The position numbers and the translations under genes were made by a program. The notes under the pieces were generated by a model. It saw only the letters and a list, made by a program, of their open reading frames with translations. It did not search any database and had not been told where the DNA came from. DNA of 7,231 bases, taken from Burkholderiales bacterium (GTDB taxonomy: Bacteria; Pseudomonadota; Gammaproteobacteria; Burkholderiales; Usitatibacteraceae). Below, piece after piece: positions 1-7,231 of this stretch; positions within the stretch are counted from its first letter, which is position 1, and each line of letters opens with the position of its first letter. Location: assembly GCA_025936275.1 (NCBI GenBank), contig JAICTR010000144.1, positions 1 through 7,231 on the forward strand, written 5' to 3'.

Positions 1-654
1 ACCGGCTCGGGGAAGTCGACCACCCTCGCCGCGATGATCAATCACGTGAACGAGAACGAGTACGGCCACATCCTCACCGTCGAGGACCCGATCGAGTTCG
101 TCCACGAGTCGAAGAAGTGCCTCATCAACCAGCGCGAGGTGGGACCCCACACGCTCTCGTTCTCGAACGCGCTGAGGAGCGCCCTGCGCGAGGACCCGGA
201 CATCATCCTTGTGGGCGAGATGCGCGACCTGGAGACCATCCGCCTGGCGATGACCGCCGCCGAGACCGGCCACCTGGTGTTCGGCACGCTGCACACCTCG
301 TCCGCGGCCAAGACCGTGGACCGCATCATCGACGTCTTCCCGGCGGCGGAGAAGGAGATGATCCGCGCGATGCTGTCCGAATCGCTGCGCGCGGTGATCT
401 CGCAGACGCTCTGCAAGACCAAGGACGGAAGCGGGCGCGTCGCGGCGCACGAGATCATGATCGGCACCCCCGCGATCCGCAACCTGATCCGCGAGGCGAA
501 GGTGGCGCAAATGTACTCCTCGATCCAGACCGGCCAGGCGCTCGGCATGCAGACGCTCGACCAGAACCTGCACGAGCTGGTGAAGCGCAACCTCATCTCG
601 ATCCCCGAGGCGCGCACGAAGGCCGCCAACAAGGACACGTTCGTCGGCGGCTAG
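1..654 (+). CDS. pilT: Type IV pilus retraction ATPase PilT (5' end missing)
   Basis: This is the hexameric cytoplasmic ATPase that drives pilus depolymerisation and twitching at the inner-membrane base of the pilus. The frame is open from base 1, and the window cuts in at the Walker A loop (TGSGKSTT, visible residues 1-8). The roughly 130-residue N-terminal PAS-like part expected of a 345-residue PilT lies outside. The remaining 217 residues hold the Asp box (GHILTVEDPIEF, about 22-33), Walker B (DIILVGEMRD, about 67-76) and the His box (TGHLVFGTLHTSS, about 89-101). The AIRNLIRE motif at about 158-165 is the PilT C-terminal signature needed for retraction; PilU lacks it, so it settles the paralogue. 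The stop is TAG at 652. pilU follows after 25 nt on the same strand, so the two probably share a transcript. The promoter and start lie outside the window. No frameshift is seen. Confidence 0.97.
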   Translation, partial: TGSGKSTTLAAMINHVNENEYGHILTVEDPIEFVHESKKCLINQREVGPHTLSFSNALRSALREDPDIILVGEMRDLETIRLAMTAAETGHLVFGTLHTSSAAKTVDRIIDVFPAAEKEMIRAMLSESLRAVISQTLCKTKDGSGRVAAHEIMIGTPAIRNLIREAKVAQMYSSIQTGQALGMQTLDQNLHELVKRNLISIPEARTKAANKDTFVGG

Positions 655-679
655 GCCCGGCGCCCCCAAGGAGCCCCAC

Positions 680-1819
680 ATGGAACGCGAGCAATCCCTG
701 AAATTCATGCACGACCTGCTGCGCGCGCTGATCGCGCGCAAGGGATCGGACCTGTTCGTGACCGCCGGCTTCCCGCCCGCCATGAAGGTGGACGGCAAGG
801 TGACCCCGGTCTCGCAGCAGAGCCTTTCGCCGGTCCACACGCAGGAGCTCGCCCGCTCGATCATGACCGACAAGCAGGCGGCCGAGTTCGAGGCGACCAA
901 CGAATGCAACTTCGCGATCAGCCCGAGCGGCATCGGGCGCTTCCGCGTGAACGCGTTCGTGCAGCAGGGGCGCGTGGGCCTGGTGCTGCGCACCATCACC
1001 ACGACGATCCCGAAGTTCGACGACCTGGGCCTGCCCCACGTGCTGAAGGACGTGGCGATGACCAAGCGCGGCCTCGTGATCTTCGTCGGCGGCACCGGCT
1101 CCGGGAAGTCCACGTCGCTCGCGGCGATGATCGGCCACCGCAACGAGAACAGCTACGGCCACATCATCACCATCGAGGACCCGGTCGAGTACGTCCACGA
1201 GCACAAGAACTGCATCGTCACGCAGCGCGAGGTGGGCGTCGACACGAACGACTGGTTCTCGGCGCTCAAGAACACGCTGCGCCAGGCGCCCGACGTGATC
1301 CTCATCGGCGAGATCCGCGAGCGCGAGACGATGGAATTCGCCATCGCCTTCGCCGAGACCGGCCACCTGTGCATGTCGACGCTGCACGCGAACTCGACCA
1401 ACCAGGCGCTCGACCGCATCATCAACTTCTTCCCGGAAGAGCGCCGGGCGCAGTTGCTGATGGACCTGTCGCTCAACCTGAAGGGCATCATCTCGCAGCG
1501 CCTGATCCCGAAGAAGGGCGCCAAGGGACGGGTGGCCGCGATCGAGATCATGCTCAACTCGCCGCTCATGTCGGACCTGATCTTCAAGGGCCAGGTGCAC
1601 GAGATGAAGGAGCTCATCGCGCGCTCGCGCGAGCTCGGCATGCAGACCTTCGACCAGGCGCTCTTCGACCTCTTCGAGGCCGACATCATCAGCTACGAGG
1701 ATGCGCTGCGCAACGCCGACTCGGTGAACGACCTGCGCCTCAAGATCAAGCTCGAGAGCAAGAACGCGAAGAACCGCGACCTGGGCTCCGGCCTGGAGCA
1801 CCTGGAGATCGTCAAGTGA
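680..1819 (+). CDS. pilU: Type IV pilus retraction ATPase, PilU family
   Basis: This is a complete 379-residue paralogue of PilT in the secretion/pilus ATPase superfamily. In studied bacteria PilU works as an accessory retraction motor that depends on PilT. The ATG at 680 follows an AAGGAG ribosome site at 668-673. The N-terminal domain spans about 1-125. Walker A is GGTGSGKST at 137-145, the Asp box is near 160-188 (TIEDPVEYVHEH), Walker B is DVILIGEIRE at 205-214, and the His box is TGHLCMSTLHANS at about 227-239. All catalytic motifs look intact. In place of the PilT AIRNLIRE motif the C-terminal region reads LMSDLIFKGQ, and the protein runs on to a charged tail, both as in PilU. The length matches the family. 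It is the second gene of a pilT-pilU operon and is followed by hairpins, the last of which resembles a terminator. Confidence 0.96.
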   Translation: MEREQSLKFMHDLLRALIARKGSDLFVTAGFPPAMKVDGKVTPVSQQSLSPVHTQELARSIMTDKQAAEFEATNECNFAISPSGIGRFRVNAFVQQGRVGLVLRTITTTIPKFDDLGLPHVLKDVAMTKRGLVIFVGGTGSGKSTSLAAMIGHRNENSYGHIITIEDPVEYVHEHKNCIVTQREVGVDTNDWFSALKNTLRQAPDVILIGEIRERETMEFAIAFAETGHLCMSTLHANSTNQALDRIINFFPEERRAQLLMDLSLNLKGIISQRLIPKKGAKGRVAAIEIMLNSPLMSDLIFKGQVHEMKELIARSRELGMQTFDQALFDLFEADIISYEDALRNADSVNDLRLKIKLESKNAKNRDLGSGLEHLEIVK

Positions 1820-1877
1820 CGGCGCGGCGAAGAGCGTAGCGACCGGTTTGCGCCGTCATCCCCGCGAACGCGGGGAT
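1817..1877. repeat. Two adjacent inverted repeats after pilU (REP-like element)
   Basis: The first hairpin pairs TGACGGCGC (1817-1825) perfectly with GCGCCGTCA (1850-1858) across a 24-nt loop and includes the pilU stop codon. The second directly abuts it: ATCCCCGCG (1858-1866), a two-base AA spacer, then CGCGGGGAT (1869-1877), a perfect 9-bp palindrome. Short GTCATCCCCGCG-type palindromes resemble dispersed intergenic repeats found in many betaproteobacterial genomes; that comparison is from memory. With only one copy in the window, dispersal cannot be shown. It could stabilise the 3' end of the pil mRNA. Confidence 0.6.
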
Positions 1878-1886
1878 CCGATTCCG

Positions 1887-1912
1887 AAGGCCCCCCACCC
1901 GGCGGGCCTTTT
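1887..1912 (+). terminator. Putative intrinsic terminator of pilT-pilU
   Basis: AAGGCCCCCC (1887-1896) pairs with GGCGGGCCTT (1901-1910) with one C-C mismatch and a short ACCC loop. The right arm runs into TTTT at 1909-1912. It lies 67 nt after the pilU stop and before the next gene, where a plus-strand terminator is expected. The T tract is short, so termination may be partial. Confidence 0.65.
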
Positions 1913-2034
1913 GCTTGTCGCGTAGGAATCCTCCGACAAGAACATCAGAGCAATCCTAGGCCGGATGGTGCCCTGTCCGACTCCCGCCTCTTCCCCGCCT
2001 ATTCAATATGGACGGACGACCAAGGGAGACGGCC
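1913..2034. other. Intergenic region upstream of the small exported-protein gene
   Basis: No ORF with a credible ribosome site was seen. A promoter for the gene at 2035 must lie here if the terminator at 1887-1912 works. The best sigma-70-like match is weak: CCGACT (1977-1982), 17 nt, then TATTCA (2000-2005). An in-frame ATG at 2008 would add nine residues (MDGRPRETA) in front of the signal peptide, but it lacks a good ribosome site. Confidence 0.35.
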
Positions 2035-2298
2035 ATGAAGAAACTCCTCGCAATAGGCCTCGCCACCTGCCTGCCCACCGGACTCGCCGCTGAAGACCCC
2101 GCGGCCATGATCCAGGCGCTCGGCACGGTCAGCGTGCTCGTGCTCGATGAATCGTTGCCCGTGACGAAGGACCTGCCGTGCGCCTCGGCCGCGATCGCCA
2201 AGGCCGGCAACCCGGAATGCATGGCAGTGCACCGCGCCGTCCTGGGCGGACACATGCGGAAGGCGGCCACGCTCTCGGAGCGCGGGCGCTGGCTTTGA
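2035..2298 (+). CDS. Small exported protein of unknown function
   Basis: This is an 87-residue protein I do not recognise. The ATG at 2035 is preferred over an in-frame ATG at 2008. It sits 6 nt after AGGGAG (2023-2028), and translation from it begins directly with a Sec signal peptide: Lys2-Lys3, a hydrophobic core (LLAIGLATCLPTGL) and a likely type I cleavage site after Ala19 (LAA|ED). Cys12 lies in LATC, a poor lipobox because of Thr at -1, so lipidation is unlikely. The mature part, about 68 residues, has Cys49 and Cys62, which could form a disulfide in the periplasm, and a basic C-terminus ending RGRWL. The CsbD-like gene starts 22 nt downstream on the same strand, so the two are probably co-transcribed. 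Signal peptide, ribosome site and spacing support a real gene; the function is unknown. Confidence 0.7.
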   Translation: MKKLLAIGLATCLPTGLAAEDPAAMIQALGTVSVLVLDESLPVTKDLPCASAAIAKAGNPECMAVHRAVLGGHMRKAATLSERGRWL

Positions 2299-2320
2299 TC
2301 ATCCAGGGAGAAGACTCACC

Positions 2321-2542
2321 ATGAACAGCGACCAGATCCACGGCCATTTGCGCGAGATGAAGGGCTGGGCCCTCGAAAGCTGGGGCAAGGTGACGCACGA
2401 CCCGTGGATGCGCATCGCGGGGCGCCGCGAGCGCCTGCTGGGCCGCCTCGAGGCCTCGCTCGCCGAGTCGCGCCGCATCGCCGAATCGAGCTTTCCCACC
2501 GCACGCGCCGCCGCGACCGAGCGTCGCGCCGCTTCCCGCTAG
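2321..2542 (+). CDS. CsbD-like small stress-response protein
   Basis: This 73-residue soluble, highly charged protein begins MNSDQIHGHLREMKGWALE. That fits the CsbD/YjbJ (UPF0337) pattern: an N-terminal (K/S)DQ, then repeated ExKG and GK(V/L)T..D spacing, with the second half (GRRERLLGRLEAS) matching the G-x6-G repeat. The family is abundant under general or osmotic stress and its molecular role is unclear. The ATG at 2321 follows AGGGAG (2305-2310) at a slightly long spacing of 10 nt. The last 20 or so residues (Ala/Arg-rich) extend beyond the family core. It probably forms an operon with the exported-protein gene upstream. It converges on the ferritin gene, with only 2 nt between the two stop codons. 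Trp16, Trp21 and Trp29 are unusual for CsbD proteins, so it is a divergent member. Confidence 0.75.
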   Translation: MNSDQIHGHLREMKGWALESWGKVTHDPWMRIAGRRERLLGRLEASLAESRRIAESSFPTARAAATERRAASR

Positions 2543-2544
2543 CC

Positions 2545-3117
2545 TCACTGCTTCGTCGGCGTGGCGGAGCTCCCCAGGAGGTCCGCCAGGTCGTCGGCGT
2601 GCTCTTCCTCCGTCGCGAGGATCTCCTCCATCAGGCGCCGCGTCGTCGGATCGGAGTCGCCGATGAATTGCACGATCTCGCGATAGCTGTCGATCGCGAT
2701 GCGTTCCGCGATGAGGTTCTCGCGGATCGCGTCCTGCACCGTGCGCCCGGTGCGATATTCCGAATGGCTGCGCGCGACCAACGTGTCGGGATCGAATCGC
2801 GGCTCGCCGCCGAGCTGCACGATGCGCTCCGCGATGCGGTCGGCGTGGCCCAGCTCCTCGTTGGCGTGCTCGAGGAATTCGCCCGCGGCGGCCCTGGAAT
2901 CGATGCCGCGCGCCATGAAATAGTCGTGGCGGTAGCGCAGGGTGCACACGAGCTCGGTCGCGAGCGCCTCGTTCAGCAGCTGCAGCACCTTTTCCTTGTC
3001 CGCGCCGTAGCTCTCCGTGACCGCGCCTTCCTCGATGTGGCGGCGCGCGGTCTCCCGCAGCTTGCGCACGTCGGTGAGGATGGGCTTCGGTTGCGGCTCG
3101 GACATCGGGGCGCTCAT
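2545..3117 (-). CDS. Bacterioferritin-like non-haem ferritin family protein
   Basis: This 190-residue protein is a four-helix-bundle ferritin, probably oxidising and storing iron in the cytoplasm and protecting against peroxide. The di-iron ligands align with E. coli Bfr: Glu55 (E18), Glu88 and His91 (E51, H54, in NEELGHAD), Glu138 (E94, in LIAERIAI), and Glu170 and His173 (E127, H130, in TEEEH). The residue matching haem ligand Met52 is Leu89, so haem binding is not expected. It is longer than classical Bfr (about 158), mainly through a charged N-terminal extension of about 38 residues and an insertion of about 7 residues between helices B and C. The ATG at 3117 follows AGGAGA (complement of 3122-3127) at ideal spacing; Met5 is an unlikely alternative. 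A GC hairpin lies just upstream of the ribosome site. The ferritin-like fold is confident; the exact subfamily is not. Confidence 0.88.
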   Translation of the reverse strand: MSAPMSEPQPKPILTDVRKLRETARRHIEEGAVTESYGADKEKVLQLLNEALATELVCTLRYRHDYFMARGIDSRAAAGEFLEHANEELGHADRIAERIVQLGGEPRFDPDTLVARSHSEYRTGRTVQDAIRENLIAERIAIDSYREIVQFIGDSDPTTRRLMEEILATEEEHADDLADLLGSSATPTKQ

Positions 3118-3136
3118 GACGTCTCCTGGAAGTGGT

Positions 3137-3157
3137 CCGGCCCCGGGAAGGGGCCGG
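3137..3157. repeat. GC hairpin in the ferritin leader
   Basis: CCGGCCCC (3137-3144) pairs perfectly with GGGGCCGG (3150-3157) across a 5-nt loop. In the minus-strand transcript it ends 9 nt before the ferritin ribosome site. Neither strand has a T tract after it, so it is not a standard terminator. It could affect leader stability or translation, or be incidental in GC-rich DNA. Confidence 0.4.
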
Positions 3158-3243
3158 CGAACTTCATTGAAGCGCTTGAACGCGACGCCCGCTGTCGGCG
3201 GCGCCCGAAATGCCTGTCGGCCGCTTCCGACGGAAGGAACCGC

Positions 3244-4134
3244 TCACGAAACCGCGGCGAGCCCCGACCGGCCGCCGCCCGCGAGGACCGCATGCAGGCG
3301 CGCGAGCGCCGTGTCGTCGTCTTCGGGTCGCACCGCGGGCGGCGCGAAGTAGAAGCCCTGCACGAAGTCCGCGCCGGCGTCGATCGCGACGCGCGCCTCG
3401 GCGGCGCTCTCGATGCCGGACACCACGACCTGCGCGCGCATCTCGTGCAGCAGCTCGACGATGCCGCCGAGCATGCGCCGCGCGCGTCCCCATCCCAGGA
3501 GCGCGTCGGCGACCAGCGAGCGATCGAGCTTCACCAGGTCGGGATGCAGCGCGAGCACGCGGTCGAAGTTGGAGCGCGCGCTTCCGAAATCGTCGATCGC
3601 GATCGAGAGGCCGAGGCCGCGATAGATGCCGACCGCGTCGGCGAGACTCGCCTCGTCGCAGTCCTCGGCGAGGATCTCCACGCACACGCGCTTCGGGGGC
3701 AGGCCGTAATAGCGCACCAGCTCGCCCAGCTCGAGCGCGCATTTCGCGTCGTGCGCCGCGGCCTGCGCGTGCACGTTGAGGAACAGCATGCGCTCGTCGG
3801 CATCGAAGCGTGCGTAGTTGCGCAGGTGCAGCGCGCGGCATGCCCAGTCGAGCACCGCGCGGCGTTCCGCGGCGGTGCGCTCGAAGAGGCGCACCGCGGG
3901 GATGCGCTCGCCGGAGGCTTCGCTCGGGCGCAGCAGCGCCTCGTAGCCGTGGCACGCGCGCTCGCGCACGCTGAGGATCGGCTGGAAATGGGAGGCGAGG
4001 CGCGCGCCGTCCCACAACAGCGCGTCCCCGCCCGCCGCACGCACCAGCCGTTCCGCAACGCGCGCCATCGAGCCCGCGCGCTCCGGCGCGTTCGCCTCCG
4101 CCGGCCCGGTTTCGCCGGCGCTTTCCTGCCGCAT
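3244..4134 (-). CDS. Standalone EAL-domain protein, probably impaired c-di-GMP phosphodiesterase or effector
   Basis: This is a 296-residue soluble protein with a poorly conserved N-terminal part (about 1-45) and one EAL domain (about 46-270); no GGDEF, PAS or membrane segment is seen. EAL enzymes cut cyclic di-GMP to pGpG. Compared with RocR, these residues are present: Glu65 (in YEALLRP), Asn120, Glu153, Asp181-Asp182 (DDFG), Lys202 and Gln259 (QGFYF). The residue matching catalytic Glu352 (first E of AEGVE) is Ser239, in VVVSGIES. The loop-stabilising Glu three residues after Glu153 is also displaced (EILAED). Loop 6 reads DFGSARSNFDRV, as in an EAL subgroup with the SNFDR motif. It may be inactive and bind c-di-GMP as an effector, or have weak activity. 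The ATG at 4134 follows GGGGAG at good spacing; a TTG at 4152 is less likely. A terminator-like hairpin lies just upstream. Confidence 0.88.
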   Translation of the reverse strand: MRQESAGETGPAEANAPERAGSMARVAERLVRAAGGDALLWDGARLASHFQPILSVRERACHGYEALLRPSEASGERIPAVRLFERTAAERRAVLDWACRALHLRNYARFDADERMLFLNVHAQAAAHDAKCALELGELVRYYGLPPKRVCVEILAEDCDEASLADAVGIYRGLGLSIAIDDFGSARSNFDRVLALHPDLVKLDRSLVADALLGWGRARRMLGGIVELLHEMRAQVVVSGIESAAEARVAIDAGADFVQGFYFAPPAVRPEDDDTALARLHAVLAGGGRSGLAAVS

Positions 4135-4150
4135 TCGCTCTCCCCGACGC

Positions 4151-4175
4151 AAAAATTTGCCGGGCGAATCCCGGC
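4151..4175 (-). terminator. Putative intrinsic terminator after the hybrid kinase gene
   Basis: Read on the minus strand, GCCGGG, loop ATTCG and CCCGGC form a perfect 6-bp stem (complement of 4159-4175). AAA and TTTTT (complement of 4151-4158) follow. It lies about 72 nt after the kinase stop codon and ends 17 nt before the EAL start. The three A bases between stem and U tract are not ideal. If it works, the EAL gene is expressed by read-through or from a promoter hidden in 4176-4247, where I find only weak matches (for example TTGAAA near 4231-4236 on the minus strand). Confidence 0.5.
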
Positions 4176-4247
4176 GCGGCTTACGTTGCCGCGCGGCGAT
4201 TACCGAGGCGTTACGGCACGCGCGAGGAGAGTTTCAAGTGTAAAGGC

Positions 4248-6713
<2,466 letters not shown>

Positions 6714-6764
6714 CTGGGCGCTCAAACGGGCGCCCCCGGCGGAAGGGGCTCGGCGGTCATCCTC

Positions 6765-6794
6765 TTCGGATTCTACGGGTTCCCGCGCTAGAAT
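6765..6794 (+). promoter_or_regulatory. Candidate sigma-70 promoter of the response-regulator gene
   Basis: TAGAAT at 6789-6794 matches the -10 consensus in five of six bases. An 18-nt spacer separates it from a weak -35, TTCGGA (6765-6770). Transcription would start near 6801 and give a leader of about 24 nt before the TTG start. The element lies in the only gap between two divergent genes, where a promoter must exist. Confidence 0.45.
6770..6775 (-). promoter_or_regulatory. Candidate -10 element of the hybrid kinase promoter
   Basis: The complement of 6770-6775 reads TAGAAT, the same hexamer as on the plus strand at 6789. It is correctly oriented for the kinase gene and would give a leader of about 50 nt to the ATG at 6713. 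No good -35 is seen at 16-18 nt, so the promoter would be weak or need an activator. Confidence 0.35.
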
Positions 6795-6824
6795 GCGCCA
6801 AACAACGACATTCGCAAGGGACCG

Positions 6825-7231
6825 TTGGAAGCCCACATCCTCGTCGTAGACGACGACGCCGCCATCCGGGACGTGATCCGCGAGTACCTCACGGAGAACG
6901 ACTTCCAGGTATCGGTGGCGGAGACCGGCGCCGACATGGACAAGGTGCTCGGCGCCGAGATCGTCGACCTCGTGATCCTCGACCTGAAGCTCCCGGACGA
7001 GGACGGGCTCGCCATCGCGCGCCGGCTGCGCGAATCGCTGGACCTGCCGATCATCATCCTCACCGGCCGCAAGGAAGAGGTGGACCGCGTGATGGGCCTC
7101 GAGCTCGGCGCCGACGACTACGTCACCAAGCCGTTCAGCAACCGCGAGCTCCTCGCGCGCGTGCGCGCCGTCCTGCGCCGCACCGAGAGCAAGCGCGCGT
7201 CGCGACGCGGCGAGAGCGTGCGCGCCTACAA
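6825..7231 (+). CDS. OmpR-family response regulator, receiver part (3' end missing)
   Basis: This is the first 135 residues of a two-component response regulator. The start is TTG at 6825: an in-frame stop lies at 6789, no ATG or GTG lies between, and AAGGGA (6816-6821) is a suitable ribosome site just ahead. The receiver domain is complete: acidic pocket Asp9-Asp11 (HILVVDDDAA), phospho-acceptor Asp53 (VILDLKLPDEDG), Thr80 (IIILTG) and Lys102 (DDYVTKPF). The pattern GLELGADDYVTKPFSNRELLARVRA is cut here to GADDYVTKPFSNRELLARV, which is typical of OmpR/PhoB regulators. The linker (RRTES...RGESVRAY) leads to the point where a winged-helix DNA-binding domain normally begins, outside the window. 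Its target genes cannot be told. It is divergent from the hybrid kinase; its partner could be that kinase or a kinase gene further downstream. Confidence 0.93.
   Translation, partial: MEAHILVVDDDAAIRDVIREYLTENDFQVSVAETGADMDKVLGAEIVDLVILDLKLPDEDGLAIARRLRESLDLPIIILTGRKEEVDRVMGLELGADDYVTKPFSNRELLARVRAVLRRTESKRASRRGESVRAY

Noticed and set aside
593..1801. A 402-codon minus-strand open frame opposite pilU
   Set aside because: It has no domain, is rich in His/Arg/Val/Leu, and the opposite strand encodes full-length PilU with all motifs.
1..1819. Recent tandem duplication of one retraction ATPase gene
   Set aside because: The two proteins share motifs but differ in diagnostic regions (AIRNLIRE in the first, a different C-terminal segment and tail in the second). 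They are the ancient PilT and PilU paralogues in their usual order.
2129..2947. A 272-codon minus-strand open frame overlapping the exported-protein, CsbD and ferritin genes
   Set aside because: It overlaps the ferritin gene in another frame on the same strand and two plus-strand genes with ribosome sites. The composition is Arg/Ala-rich with no motif.
3224..3236. CTTCCGACGGAAG hairpin after the EAL stop codon as a terminator
   Set aside because: The stem is only 5 bp and no T tract follows on the minus strand; chance symmetry is as likely.
6714..6836. Extension of the hybrid kinase to a GTG at 6836
   Set aside because: It would overlap the divergent response-regulator start and cover both candidate promoters. 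The added residues are not membrane or sensor sequence, and the first ATG after the promoter region fits better.

Overview
The window is GC-rich, densely coding bacterial chromosome. The adjacent twitching-motility ATPases PilT and PilU, the NtrB-like hybrid kinase and a GC-rich inverted-repeat element after pilU together suggest a proteobacterium, most likely a betaproteobacterium. That placement is inference from gene content and base composition, not from a marker gene. No transposase, integrase, phage gene, CRISPR array, tRNA or rRNA was seen.

Layout. (1) 1-1819, plus strand: the 3' two thirds of pilT, then complete pilU 25 nt later, forming the type IV pilus retraction operon. Three hairpins follow pilU; the last (about 1887-1912) looks like an intrinsic terminator. 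(2) 2035-2542, plus strand: a small exported protein of unknown function, then a CsbD-like small stress protein 22 nt later. (3) 2545-4134, minus strand: a bacterioferritin-like protein without the haem methionine, and a standalone EAL-domain protein. The EAL protein keeps most metal ligands but has Ser where the general-base Glu is expected. (4) 4248 to about 6713, minus strand: a large MASE1-PAS-HisKA-HATPase-REC hybrid kinase, with a terminator-like hairpin after it. (5) From 6825, plus strand: the receiver domain of an OmpR-type response regulator, transcribed divergently from the kinase and cut by the window end.

How the genes may work together. PilT and PilU power pilus retraction. The EAL protein, the hybrid kinase and the response regulator are signalling genes. 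A link between c-di-GMP and pili is a common theme, but the EAL gene is about 1.4 kb from pilU on the other strand, so a functional link is only a hypothesis. The ferritin and CsbD genes suggest a small stress or iron-storage group.

I see no convincing new multi-gene system. The best leads are the altered EAL active site, the paired TAGAAT elements between kinase and regulator, the non-haem ferritin and the unknown exported protein.
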